The notes beneath the pieces are model-generated. The model had not been told where the DNA came from. It was given only the letters and a program-made list of their open reading frames with translations, and ran no database searches. The position numbers and the translations under genes were made by a program. A DNA stretch of 64,000 nt from Sepioteuthis lessoniana (Eukaryota; Mollusca; Cephalopoda; Myopsida; Loliginidae): contig OY757939.1 in NCBI GenBank assembly GCA_963585895.1, positions 56,645,650 to 56,709,649 on the forward strand. The letters run 5' to 3'. Shown here in pieces: positions 10,685 through 20,560 of the stretch. The stretch's first letter is position 1, and each line of letters opens with the position of its first letter.

Positions 10685-11250
10685 GTGAGCACAAACTTTC
10701 AAAGGAGAATGGGAACAAATATCTTTATTTCGACAGCTTTTGTTTCTGTCTTCTCTTTCTTTTTCTCTTCATTCACTTCTTTCTTTGTTTCTTTCTTTTT
10801 CCCTATTTTTCTTTTAATCTTGTTTTTATCTATTTCTTTTTTTTCGATTTTTCCTTTGCTACTTCTTTCTTTCTTTCTTTCAGTAACCATCACATTTTTG
10901 TTTGTTTCTTTCTTTCACGTTTCTTAACTATTTATATTCTTCGCTTTTCTTTGATTTCTAGTTTGTCGTTCATTCGTTCGTTTGTTCTTTCATAATCTCA
11001 GTCTAATTATTCTTTGTAATTTGACCTCTTTCTTTTCTTCTTCCTTTCGTTATTGCTTCCATTTTTGCTTTTAGAAATTTCCTTTATTTTCTTCTTTATT
11101 TTTCTTTCTTTTCTTTTTCTTTTTTCATTCTGTCTTTCAGTATTTTTTTTACTTCTATTTTTTCTTCGTATATTTATTACTCATTCTATCTTTATTTTTA
11201 GCTTTAAAACATGTTACCTATTTTTACACCTGTATTTTCATACCTACATA
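10685..11250. repeat. Polypyrimidine tract, degenerate (TTTC)n
   Basis: About 560 bp of T/C-rich plus strand with irregular TTTC and TTTCT repeats. Hydrophobic Phe/Ser/Leu frames on one strand and Lys/Glu frames on the other follow from base composition, not from a gene. Confidence 0.8.
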
Positions 11251-11274
11251 GAAATTGATATCTATATATTTATA

Positions 11275-11794
11275 GGCAGGTAGATAGGAAGGATGTCCGA
11301 AAAGTAAGAATTAAATCGACTACATTTTTCAAATCTGTAAACACAAACACCCAGGGGATATGTAATACTTCTTGAAACAACCAGAACGGCCATAAAATTG
11401 AGCGCATGCGTATGTGATACGGCAAAGAAAAGGACAAATATAGAAATGAAAGGTTTAATCCAACAGAAAATTATTTGGAACGAGTAAGCGAGCAGGTATC
11501 GGTCTGAAGTAGCGCGTTCAAAGAGAGATTCACCAATCAGGAGGACGAGATCAGTGCAGAGGCGTTCGCGTTCATCAACACGAACTGACAATATCACGTA
11601 CACTGAAGCTTGGATTCAAGATGTGAGGGAGGGAAAACCTTGTGATATAGCTGTAGAAACCAATTTTCCAAAGCTGTTGTTCGATGAAATTGTCCATGAA
11701 AAGTTGGGATATCACAAAGTGTCATCTCGTTAAGTCTAAAATAAGCGACGCCACGTTATTTGAGGCGGTTATATGGATGCTCTAGTTATAATTT
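11275..11794 (+). mobile_element. Possible third mariner-type fragment
   Basis: At about 11600-11740 the plus strand reads TEAWIQDVREG, then FDEIVHEKLGYHKVSSR and a stop. This resembles the end of the mariner helix-turn-helix region, where a '(I/V)(I/V)HE.LG..KV.ARWVP' signature is common. The upstream sequence, starting 'ggatgtccgaaaagtaag' at 11289, could hold a terminal repeat but no partner was found. Weakly supported. Confidence 0.4.
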
Positions 11795-12054
11795 TTCTTT
11801 ACTGCATAGCAACAACTTATAGGTTACTTAATGCCAAGATATGGTCATTTGTAAATGTTTGATTGAAATCATAATCGTTTCAATGTCCTATTGAATTTTA
11901 TTTGTCTTTAATTATTTTTAACATCGTTATATGATTGCAAGTATTTCTATCAAATACAAAGAATTATATGGTTTCGAGTATTCCTCTCTAATACTAATAA
12001 GTTGGGATTATCCAAATGGTTTCAAGTAACTATTCTTATCAAATAATGATAATC

Positions 12055-12605
12055 ACCATCATCATGTCGTGCCGCGAGCACGGATATCCTTGACCCTCTC
12101 TCCCCACTTCTCCCTATCGTTCATGGCCTCTAGCAGGTCTTCAGGGCTACATCCCGTATCCTCACATAGCTGTTGTATATATGTTCGAGCAGGTCGTCCT
12201 GCTTTTGCTCGTCCATATGCGGGGGTCCATAGGAGTACATCACTTATGAGCTCGTCCCTGCTTCTCCAGCAGTGTCCTGCATGTCTGGTTCGTCTAACTT
12301 GTATAGTTTTCGTGATGGGAGGCAGGTGGCCGTATAGTTGGTGCTTTGTGGGGTGTTGCCTCCAGGACTTGTTCACTATTGGTAGCAGCATTCTTGTGTA
12401 ATTGTCGTCTAGCTTTTTTCTCTAGCCATTTTGTTAGCGTCCAAGTAGTGCATCCACATAGCAGTATCGATACGACCGCTGCTTGGAAGAAACTGCGTTT
12501 TATTTTATCGGTCAGGTCTGACTTCCATTTGATCGATAGCTTATCGATAGATGTCCATGCTTTCGGTAGCTGCGTGCCTACCTAGGAAGCAGTGTCTCAT
12601 CGCAT
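12055..12605 (-). mobile_element. RTE-type LINE, 3' fragment
   Basis: Minus-strand translation gives NKSWRQHPTKHQLYGHLPP, VRRTRHAGHCWRSRDELI, GRPARTYIQQLCEDTGCSPE and MNDREKWGERVKDIRARGTT, then the (ATC)n tail complement at 12057-12065. Sequence upstream to 12605 covers the 'RSFFQAA' and disintegrated 'SSVSS' region. A 110-residue frame is intact, but the element is 5'-truncated and non-functional. Confidence 0.85.
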
Positions 12606-12689
12606 GATAACAATAATACTAATTTGTTTGCACATAGTTATATGGATTCAAGTATTCCTATCTAATATTTGTAATTTTCAAACATGTCT

Positions 12690-12915
12690 CTTTCGTTTGG
12701 TTTGTTTTCATTGTTCAATAGCAAATCAGTCTTCGTTATTTTTTTAATGTCAAAGCCATTGTTGTGGAAGAATAACAGCGATACTATTTAACCCACAGTT
12801 AGTGGGGAATAGGTGTGGTTCTTATCTTTTCTCAAAAGAACTTTATAGAACGAGTAGCGTTCAAACTCGTTCACTTTGAGGCTGCAGTCCAGCTTTTTGG
12901 GCATTATGTCACGGG
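12690..12915 (-). mobile_element. SINE-B copy (minus)
   Basis: Read on the minus strand: 'gcccccgtgacataatgccc', 'ctggactgcagcctcaaagt', B-box 'gagtttgaacgc', then the 'gggttaaatagtatcgctgt' body and a degraded 3' module. It interrupts a SINE-D' head. Confidence 0.7.
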
Positions 12916-13047
12916 GGCTTCCCCCTACAGATCTATTTGACCTATAGATTGGGACCCTCTGGGTTAGAGTGAACAAAGAAGTAATGATAATGAAGAGATA
13001 CTCAAGACATCCCAGAGCTCTAGAATTTGAGTCTCACCACCGGATAA

Positions 13048-13665
13048 AGCTTAGTTGGTTGGTTGGTTGGATTTTATGGCATATCAACCTTTGTTGGTCA
13101 TTTAACACCAAATCCATTTTCCTACAAATAGTTAGTTTTAGTTCAAACAATTCAGTTTAGCATGAGTACACAGTACCGGGCCATTGGTCTAATGAGTAGA
13201 CTGTTTGCCAATGGTCCGGGAAACCAGAGTTCAATCCCAGGTGGAGTCATACCAAAGACTCAACAATTGATACTTGATATCGCCTTGCTATTTTATTTTA
13301 AGCTATTTAATGCCAAATTCATTTTCATACAAAAAGTCAGTTCTATTTCAAGCAATTCCGTTAGCATGAGTACACAGTATAATTATCATAAACATTTCTA
13401 TTTCAAGCAATTCAGTTAAGTCAAACTGTTCTAATTCAAACAATTCTAATTCACACAATTCAGTTTTGTATAAGTATAGATTTTGTCCAAACACACTTAA
13501 ATGTCAAAACAGTTCTATTTCAAACAATTCAGTTCAGCATAAGTTTAGCTCTATTTAACCCATAGATGGGACCCTATCAGGTGCTACCACTCCGGGCCAG
13601 AGTGGACCTGGGGGCGACGGTCTTAACTCTCTGCAAAGATGCAATCGGTGTCAAACTGAGACACG
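13048..13665 (-). mobile_element. SINE-D copy split by SINE-C
   Basis: A (GGTT)n start and 3' module ('tatggcatatcaacctttg') are followed by internal 'ttctatttcaa.caattcag' units. Then come 'gggaccctatcaggtgctac', 'ccgggccagagtggacctgg' and a truncated head ('ctctgcaaagatgcaatcgg'). A SINE-C 5' part lies at 13168-13275. Confidence 0.8.
13168..13275 (+). mobile_element. SINE-C 5' fragment
   Basis: The head 'accgggccattggtctaatg', B-box 'gagttcaatcccagg' and 'gtcataccaaagactcaa' are present. The copy stops after 'cgccttgcta', losing its 3' half. Confidence 0.8.
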
Positions 13666-13708
13666 TGTATTGATCTTTAGGACATGATGTGGACAAGTTG
13701 GTTTTAAT

Positions 13709-13710
<2 letters not shown>

Positions 13711-13790
<80 letters not shown>

Positions 13791-13802
13791 TGTGTGTGTA
13801 TA
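13711..13802. repeat. (TA)n(GT)n microsatellite
   Basis: (TA)n at about 13715-13748, followed by (GT)n with one interruption to about 13800. Confidence 0.95.
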
Positions 13803-13871
13803 AATGAATAAACATGTTGGCTTTGTAAATGTCTGTATTTTACTGTTCGTACATTCCTCGTGGATATTTTT

Positions 13872-14341
13872 GGGTGTATTGGTTTAGTTTGGTTTGGTTT
13901 TATGACATATCAACCTTTGTAGGTTATTTAATGCCGAATTTATTTTTAAACAAATGAACAGTTCTATTCAAAACAATTCAGTTTAGCAGAAGTACACAGT
14001 TTAATTGTCAAAAACATTTCTATTTCAATCTATTCAGTTTACAAAAAACAGTTCTATTTCAAACAATTCAGTGTGGTATAAATATAGGTTTTGTTTACCC
14101 ACAGTTAAATGTCAAATCTGTTTTATTTCAAGCAATTCAGCATAGATAGGGTCCTATCCTGTGCTACCACTTCGGGCCAGAGTGGACCTGGGAGCAATGG
14201 CAATAAAGGGGTACTTGGCATTCCCCAAAGCTCCAGCATTACTGGAACAGTCTTATATCAGGACACTCGTTGAGAGGGGGGTCTTTGCCCTTTGCAGGGA
14301 TGCAGTCGGTGTATTTTACAGCCCCAGCCAACTGGGCAACT
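13872..14341 (-). mobile_element. SINE-D copy, nearly complete
   Basis: In order: 'tggttttatgacatatcaac', the 'ggttatttaatgcc' hairpin arm, internal 'acagttctatt' units, 'atagggtcctatcctgtgct', 'ccagagtggacctgggagc', 'ccccaaagctcc', 'ggacactcgttgagaggggg', and the head complement 'gtgtattttacagccc'. At about 470 bp it is a good reference copy for the family. Confidence 0.85.
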
Positions 14342-14484
14342 TTGTGCTAGTATGTGTGTGCGTGTGTGCGCGTGTGAATAAACATGTGTGCCTGTGTGTG
14401 TGTTTGTAAGTGTTTGTGGGTGTAAGTGTGTAAAATACTACCGAAAATTTCGGGGTATTTTGCTATAAAAGTATTATTTATGTA
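14342..14484. repeat. GT-rich simple sequence
   Basis: Imperfect (GT)n at 14350-14435 adjoining the SINE-D head. Confidence 0.8.
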
Positions 14485-14760
14485 CTTTAACGTTTACCGT
14501 GGGTCTTATATGCCAAGTCGAGATAGCTAGTAAATTGATCATTATCCAGACGTCATAGACTTGAGGTAGTTTTGTTTAGTCTAAAATCATGATCCACGTG
14601 GGTCAGAAATATCTACCGGGTCTTATATGCCAAGTCGAGATAGCTTGTAAATTGATCATTATCCAGACGTCATAGACTTGAGGTAGTTTTGTTTAGTCTA
14701 AAATCATGATCCACGTGGGTCAGAAATATCTACCAGGTCTTATATGCGAAGTCGAAGTGT
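14485..14760. repeat. 117-bp tandem repeat
   Basis: 'ggtcttatatgc' starts at 14502, 14619 and 14736: two complete near-identical 117-bp units and the start of a third. Each unit contains 'attgatcattatccagacg' and 'aaaatcatgatccacgtggg'. No coding meaning; not found elsewhere in the window. Confidence 0.9.
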
Positions 14761-15150
14761 CTGATTATAAATTATAGTTCTATTTAACTGAATGTTTATC
14801 AGGTCACATAGCAGTTCAAATTTATCTAGACAGGTCATATCATAAGTTTATCAGGTCACATCCAGGTCTGAAGTCACATTCAGGGTGTCATATCCAGATC
14901 ACATCCAGATGTTACTATTTCCGTCATATCACCTCCAGATGTTTCATCCTGATGTTGCATCAATAGTCACAGCATAAGTTTATCAGGTCACAGCGAGATC
15001 TGATGGCACGTTCAGAGTGTTACACAGAGATCACATTTAGATGTCACAACAATATTTTAGTCAGATCACCTCCAGATTTTTTTATCCAGATGTTACATTG
15101 AAGGTCACATCTAGATATCACGTTCTAATCCACTCTTACGACGATAACCA
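14761..15150. repeat. Degenerate 'tcacatccagatgt' minisatellite
   Basis: Words such as 'tcaggtcacat', 'tcacatccagatg' and 'atcacctccagat' recur many times in irregular order. A larger period of about 131 bp is suggested by 'cataagtttatcaggtcaca' at 14841 and 14972. Confidence 0.7.
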
Positions 15151-15210
15151 TTACATCACAAACGTTCTTAAATCACAAAAGCACAAAAAACAGACACACA
15201 AACACATATA

Positions 15211-16138
15211 CGATGGGCATACGATAAGTTTCCAGACTTTTTTCGTATGGGTACTTTTATTGATAGTAAACACATGAAACTCTAGTCCCCTTCGAAGTAA
15301 TCTCCTCCAGCTGCAATGCCCTTGGTGTACTGTTCCAACAACTTCTTCAAGGTCCCATGGAAGTCCTCTTGTGTGAGCGTGTCAATGACCTTCGCCACAG
15401 CCTCTTTTATCTCCTCAATTGTATCATAACGACGACAGCCTCTGAGCTTAGGGAATAAGCAAAGGTCACAGGGAGCAAGGTCTGGACTATAGGGAGGCTG
15501 AGGAACTGTCTTGATGCCCATCTTGGTCAAATAGTCTACGACAAGGATGGAGTTGTGGACTGGTGTATTGTCCTAATGTATTGTCCTAGTGTATTGTCCT
15601 AGTGGAAATGCCACTGACCCGATTTGAAGAGTGATGGCCTCTTCCGATGGAATCTCTTCCTGAACTCCCTTAAAACCTCAACATAGTAACCCTAACCCTA
15701 ACCCTTTGGCCAATCAACTCTGGTGTATTGACTTCCTTACTCCTCCCACACCTCTCATCATCCTTCACAGACTCCCTACCTTTCTTGAATCTCTTATGCC
15801 ACTCAAAAACTGATGCTCGATTCATGCAAGATGGTCGAAAAGCAGTCTGAAACATTCCATACGTTTCTGTGGCATTTTTTTCCAAGTTTAAAACAGAATT
15901 TTATTGCATATCGTTCTTCTAAAGTGTCAGATTGCATTTTTGAAATTCACCAGCTGTGACAATCAGGCTTTAGTAGGGTGAATTCCTATTGCTGCTGTAG
16001 CTGTTCTTTTGAAGCTGAAATCATAAAAATTGGTCATCTCATAAGATATATAGCAATAACATACTGAATTTTCAAGAGCCTTCGACAATTTTAAATGCCC
16101 ATACGAAAAAAGTCTGGAAACTTATCGTATGCATCTCG
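15211..16138 (-). mobile_element. MarA-2: mariner deletion derivative
   Basis: TIRs are as in MarA-1, flanked by TA at 15209-15210 and 16139-16140. The minus strand encodes TKMGIKTVPQPPYSPDLAPC and ends YTKGIAAGGDYFEGD at the 15.28-15.53 kb side. The N-terminal domain ([35 protein letters not shown]) lies at 15.67-15.88 kb. It lacks the same central coding segment as the other copies. A TAACCC hexamer run lies at the junction (about 15688-15706), and a 'tgtattgtcctagtg' stutter occurs at 15565-15602. Confidence 0.9.
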
Positions 16139-16140
16139 TA

Positions 16141-16429
16141 TTCAAGCACGAGCGCTCACACTTGTACACGAAAAAGCATTTGCTGAATTTGTTACTCATT
16201 AAGATGTTTACTAAGAATTTTTAACCACTTCTTCTAGCGTTACTATCAAACCACATTTCTCTCCTCGACAAGACTTTTATAAGAAATCCCTTTACCTGAT
16301 AAAAAAGAAGTCAAGAATAAGTTGCATTGAATGGGTTGTGAAAAAAAATATGATAATAATAAGAAAGAAAAAGGGAAATAAACCCCAAAAGTGAAAAAAT
16401 GAAAATATGTTCATATGTGTGGGAGCTTA
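16141..16429. other. No recognised feature
   Basis: AT-rich sequence between MarA-2 and the minisatellite. No family match seen. Confidence 0.5.
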
Positions 16430-16654
16430 GTACTGTTTGCATCTGTAAGTGCTTATAAGAGTATCTATCAGTAAATGTTTATGAGTGTGTCTATCAGTAA
16501 GTGTTTATGAGTGTGTGTATCTGTGAGTATTTATGGGTGTAAGTATCTGTAAGTGTTTGTGATTGCATGTATCTCTAAGTGTTTATGAATGCATGTATCT
16601 GTAAGTGTTTATGAGTGTATATATCTGTGAGTGTTTATGAGTGTATATATCTAT

Positions 16655-16897
16655 AAGGGGGGTGTCCTCGTGGTGTAATGGTTAAAGCGATGGACTGCGG
16701 AATCGTAGTACGCGAGTTCGTACTCCAGTCGCGCTATTACATTCACTTTCGGGCAAATACCCTTAGGAAAGGTATGAACCACCTTATCCTCCCAGCTATG
16801 GGTTAAATAGCACCACTACTGTTCTTCTGGGAGAATGGCTTTGATATTAAATAACCTAAAAAGAGTTGATATGCCATTAAACAAAGAAACCAACCAA
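16655..16897 (+). mobile_element. SINE-B reference copy
   Basis: Full length, about 240 bp. tRNA-like head: 'cgtggtgtaatggttaaagc' and B-box-like 'gagttcgtactcc'. Body: 'cactttcgggcaaataccct' and 'agctatgggttaaatagc'. 3' module: 'attaaataacc', loop, 'gttgatatgcc', then 'attaaacaaagaaacc'. Flanked by the GTGT minisatellite on both sides. Confidence 0.85.
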
Positions 16898-17204
16898 ATA
16901 TATATCTGTAAGTGTTTATGAATGCATGTATCTTAAGTTTTTATGAGTGTGTATATCTAAGTGTTTATGAGTGTATGTATCCGTAATTGTTTATGGGTGT
17001 GTATCTGGGTTTATGAGTGTGTATATCGGTAAGTATTTATGGCTGTATGTATCTCTATGTCCTTACAAGTGTGTATATCTTTATGTGGTTATGAGAGTGT
17101 ATATCTGTGAGAGTCTATGAGGGTATTTATTTGTAATTTTTTATGAGTGTGTATATCTGCGTTTTTGGGTGTGAGTGTCTGTGTTTATGTGTATATCTGG
17201 AAAT

Positions 17205-17455
17205 CGGACATTGGCCTAGGGGTTAGAGTGTTCGCCAATGGCCCGGGAGACCTCGGTTCAATCCCAGGTCGAGTCATACCAAAGACTCAAAAAATGGTAC
17301 TTGATGCTTCCTTGCTTAGCACTCAGCATTATAAGGTACGGATCAAGGGTAAAGTAGAGCAATCCAGGAAAGGAGTAGCGCCCTCCCCTACACATTGGTG
17401 TAGTAGCTATCGAAAAGGGAGCCTTCGGGTCACCCTCGACTATGGTCGCTAACTT
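17205..17455 (+). mobile_element. SINE-C reference copy
   Basis: Full length: tRNA-like head ('cattggcctaggggttagag', B-box 'ggttcaatcccagg'), 'tcataccaaagactcaaaa', 'atggtacttgatgc', 'aaagtagagcaatcc', 'ggagtagcgccctcccctac' and 'cgaaaagggagccttcgggt', ending 'tatggtcgctaac'. It lies in the minisatellite. Confidence 0.85.
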
Positions 17456-17662
17456 TTTTATATCTGTAAATGATAATAGGTCAGTATCTGTAAGTGTTAA
17501 TGAGTGTGAGCATTTGTATCTACGTTCATGAGTGTGTATATCTGTAAGTATTTATGAGTGTGTATATCTGTGTTTACGGGTTTATATGTCTATAAATGTT
17601 TTTAAGTGTGTATATCTAAGTGCTTATGAGTGTGTGTATTTGTATCTGTTTATGGGTGTATA

Positions 17663-17905
17663 TACCGGGCCATTCGCTTTATGGGTAGAGTGTTCGCCAA
17701 TAGCTCGGGAGACCAGAGTTCAATCCCAGGTCGAGTCATACCAAAGACTTAAAAATTGGTACTTGATTCCGCCTTGCTTAGCACTCAGCATGATAAGGGT
17801 AAAGTGGAGCAATCCAGTGAATGGAGTAGCGCCCTTCCCTACATCTCGGTGTAGTAGCTATTGAAAAGGGAGTCTTCGGGTCACCATCGACTAAGGTCGC
17901 CAACT
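17663..17905 (+). mobile_element. SINE-C copy
   Basis: Same order of blocks as the copy 450 bp upstream, from 'accgggccattcgctttatg' to 'taaggtcgccaactta'. It has a small deletion where the 'gtacggatcaa' block would lie. A frame from upstream minisatellite runs through it and is not a gene. Confidence 0.85.
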
Positions 17906-18477
17906 TACTTATATCTATGCGTTTGTGATTATGCATTCAAAACCAGAGAAGTGTTTTTTAGAGAATATGTTACCCGTAGGTCTATCATACTTGGCTGGGC
18001 CGTCTGGCATTCGTGTCGGATGGGGTATCGAAATCAATGGCAGATTCGGTTGGGTCACCTTCGGGTGGGCGAGCTGCTTTTATAACTCCTATGCACCCCT
18101 TGTATAGCACTAAACCTCACGGTCTAGTTTAAGCTATATTCTGGCATACGTGCCCGGATCTAGATTCCCCTCCCCTTTATCCCTACTTTAATCGACCTTG
18201 TGTCAAGTCCTGTCTGGTGGGAGGCAGCGACAAATATAATGCTGTTATTAGTTCATTCAAAAACTGCTGATGATTCTATATAGACCACTATAAACGAAGT
18301 ACATTTTTTTGGTCATTTACAAAGATTTTGCTTAGTTTATGCTCGTCAATGCTGCTAATGTACAAATATTATATATCATATCAGTATGTGTGTGCCAGTG
18401 CTAATGTGTGTATGTATCGTGTGTGTATCTGCCCGTGAATATTTACATCTCGTGTGTGTATATGTATATACGTAAAT
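17906..18477. other. Unassigned sequence
   Basis: 17900-18120 and 18120-18380 show no family match. 18380-18470 returns to GT-rich minisatellite-like sequence. Confidence 0.5.
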
Positions 18478-18671
18478 AAGTTAGCGACCGTGGTCGATGT
18501 CGACCCGAAGGCTCTCTTTTCAATAGCTACTACACCAAGGTATAGAGGAGGGCGCTACTTTCCTTGCATTGCTCTATTTATCCTCGATCTATACTTTATA
18601 ATGCTTAGTATTAAGCAATAAGGCATTAAGTACCATTTTTTGAGTCTTTGGTATGACTCAACCTGGACGTA

Positions 18672-18672
<1 letters not shown>
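18478..18672 (-). mobile_element. SINE-C copy, lacking its head
   Basis: On the minus strand it begins in 'gagtcataccaaagactc' and runs through 'atggtactta', 'gagcaat' and 'ctttcc...agcgccctcctc' to 'accacggtcgctaact'. The tRNA-like head is replaced by (TA)n from 18673. Confidence 0.8.
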
Positions 18673-18727
<55 letters not shown>

Positions 18728-18756
18728 GAATAAATTTATATATATATATATATATG
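18673..18756. repeat. (TA)n microsatellite
   Basis: Pure TA at 18673-18725, then an interrupted run at 18739-18754. Confidence 0.95.
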
Positions 18757-19366
18757 GACACTGCATAATCTTTCACTGATCATTGCCGTCCTCCATCATA
18801 TCACGCCCTCATTATCAGTATCCTTTCGCCTTGTAAGTAGTACTCTCCTAAATAGGGCTGAGCACACGCAAGTATCTCCACAGAGGCCAATCTTTGTCAC
18901 GATAGGACACAACAGCGATGTTAGGATAAGATTACTGCTACCCATACGTATATATGTTACTGCAAGATTCCAACTGGTCAAGTCTGCATACGTCATCACA
19001 CCTCCATCACCAAGGGAATTTTTCGAGAGAAAATTGGTAGATGAAAAAAATGTAAAAGAACATTTATACATTATAGTATTATTGCGGCCAACGCTTATAC
19101 AACACGAATACCACTCTCCAAGTTTTCATGCTTATCATCCATTAGAGTTGTCCTTTTTGTAGTTGAATAATTTGACAAAGAATAAGGGGTCCAACACTCT
19201 AGATTGACGTGCTAGATGGTCATTGAGCAAAAAGCTTCGTTTGCCTTTTGACAGGTCTTGTTTTTACCCAGCTTGATGTCTAGTTACTTTTCTCACTAGA
19301 AAAAGTCGCTGGGGAGTACTGGTTTACTCACCGATAACCCGACTATGATACAAGCAGTACTAGGTA
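18757..19366. other. No recognised feature
   Basis: Single-copy-looking sequence. No motif-bearing frame on either strand. Confidence 0.5.
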
Positions 19367-19733
19367 TTAATTTTATTGCGGACTTTTGTCCTCATCTTGG
19401 TAGTTTTTTGTTGTTTTTCTCATTACGTTTCAGCTAAATTTCACCTCTGGCCGTGGCATAGTGGATAGAAGCGTTGAGTCTCTACGGTTCCAGGAGAGCA
19501 TTGTCAGAAGATAGCGGTTTCAATTCCTACCCAAGCCAAAACGTGGTGCGATAGACAACAACTATGGAAGGCAGTAATTACTGGGGATACGGTTACAAGA
19601 CTCAGCATTCCTATCCAAAGTCGTGGTTAATAACCTGAAGACGGCCAGAGGTGAAATTTAGCCGAAACGTTGTGAGAAAAACAACAAAAAAAGTACCACG
19701 ATGAGGACAAAAGTCCGCAATAAAATTAATACT
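19367..19733. repeat. SINE-F foldback pair, ~90-bp arms
   Basis: The left arm, 19367-19455, matches the reverse complement of 19640-19733: 'gcggacttttgtcctcatc', 'ttgttgtttttctca', 'acgtttcrgctaaatttcac' and 'ctctggcc'. Between them is a tRNA-like head: A-box-like 'tggcatagtggatagaagc' and B-box-like 'gcggtttcaattcc'. The right arm reads as a SINE tail ('gccgaaacgttgtgag'), also present in the foldback at 8.9-9.5 kb. Confidence 0.75.
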
Positions 19734-19840
19734 CAGATTAAGAAGCCTCATCTTAAAAAGGATTCCCAATAAAGATAAGGCAGTACTGGGTTATATTAAT
19801 ACCAGTAGAACTTTGAACGACTTGACTATATATATAAATG

Positions 19841-19871
<31 letters not shown>

Positions 19872-20165
19872 GAGTGAGTATGTAATGAGTATTAAATATT
19901 CATATGTGCCTGCGTATGTATATATGTAGTCTGTGTGCCTGGGCTGTGTCTGAGTGTCTGTGATGTGCTTATCAGCATGTGTGTTTAAGTACGTTAACAT
20001 GTGACATAGGTTTGTATGAAAGCATGCATATGTGTATGTGTGTTTGAACCCATCCTATCCTACTATTTGCCCATAGTTTGAGAGAGAGAGAGATGTGTGT
20101 ATCAGCATGTGTATCTAAGTATGTGAACATGTGACATGGGTTTGTATGTAAGCATGTATGTGTGT
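19734..20165. repeat. GT/CA-rich simple sequence
   Basis: (CA)n at about 19838-19862. GT-rich imperfect repeats follow, including a duplicated 'atcagcatgtgt' segment (19971 and 20102) and a small SINE-A scrap at about 20047-20090. Confidence 0.7.
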
Positions 20166-20225
20166 ATATGTGTATGTGTGTGTGTGTGTGTGAACCCAGC
20201 CTACCTAACTATTTGCCCATAGCTG

Positions 20226-20264
<39 letters not shown>

Positions 20265-20392
20265 GATGCGTTCATACCTTCACCAAAGGCATTAGCACGA
20301 AGTGAAATGCAATCATCCTCGTGCAGGATTTGAACACGGGTCGCCGATTCCATTTCCTGCGATGATAACCGTTACGCTAAGCGTACCTTTGA
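20166..20392 (-). mobile_element. SINE-A copy, 3'-truncated
   Basis: Minus strand: 'gtacgcttagcgtaacggtt', 'gcaggaaatggaatcgg', 'gttcaaatcctgcacgag', 'ccttt/ggtgaaggtatgaac', then a (GA)n expansion within the body (20227-20264) and 'ctatgggcaaatagtt'. The end of the SINE is missing. Confidence 0.75.
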
Positions 20393-20429
20393 ATGTATGT
20401 GTGCGTGTGTGTATGGTGTATCAGTGTTT

Positions 20430-20560
20430 AATTATTTATTAAAGTTAGCAGATTTAAGAACACGGTTCGACGTATGGGCCAACCAGTGAAAATCGAACTC
20501 TCTAACAAGGTTCTGTAAGCCCAGCTCGGTAATCATTGCACTCCTTGGACCGGGTCTTCT
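20430..20560 (-). mobile_element. SINE-E-like tRNA-derived copy
   Basis: Minus strand: 'ggagtgcaatgattaccgag', B-box-like 'gagttcgattttc', then 'ttggcccata', with the same block order as SINE-E at 3110-3233. Divergent, so family assignment is tentative. Confidence 0.45.

Larger units (their letters stand above)
11795..13045 (-). mobile_element. SINE-D' copy, split by RTE and SINE-B
   Basis: Minus-strand 3' module ('caacaacttataggttactt', 11805-11835), then internal 'atggtttcaagta.tcctat' units (11930-12050, resuming 12610-12680), then a head with 'tttgacctatagattggga' and 'ccagagctctagaatttga' at 12930-13040. The gaps are filled by the RTE fragment at 12055-12605 and the SINE-B at 12690-12915, so both arrived later. 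Confidence 0.65.
16430..17662. repeat. Degenerate ~26-bp minisatellite
   Basis: Irregular units of the form 'gtaagtgtttatgagtgtgt' plus 'atatct' fill 16430-16655, 16898-17204 and 17456-17662, and fade near 17910. SINE-B and SINE-C copies are inserted in it. Reading frames across it (Cys/Val/Tyr-rich) are repeat artefacts. Confidence 0.85.

Noticed and set aside
15685..15710. Interstitial telomere repeat
   Set aside because: Only about three TAACCC units, located at the same internal position of two mariner copies, so slippage in the element is the simpler explanation.
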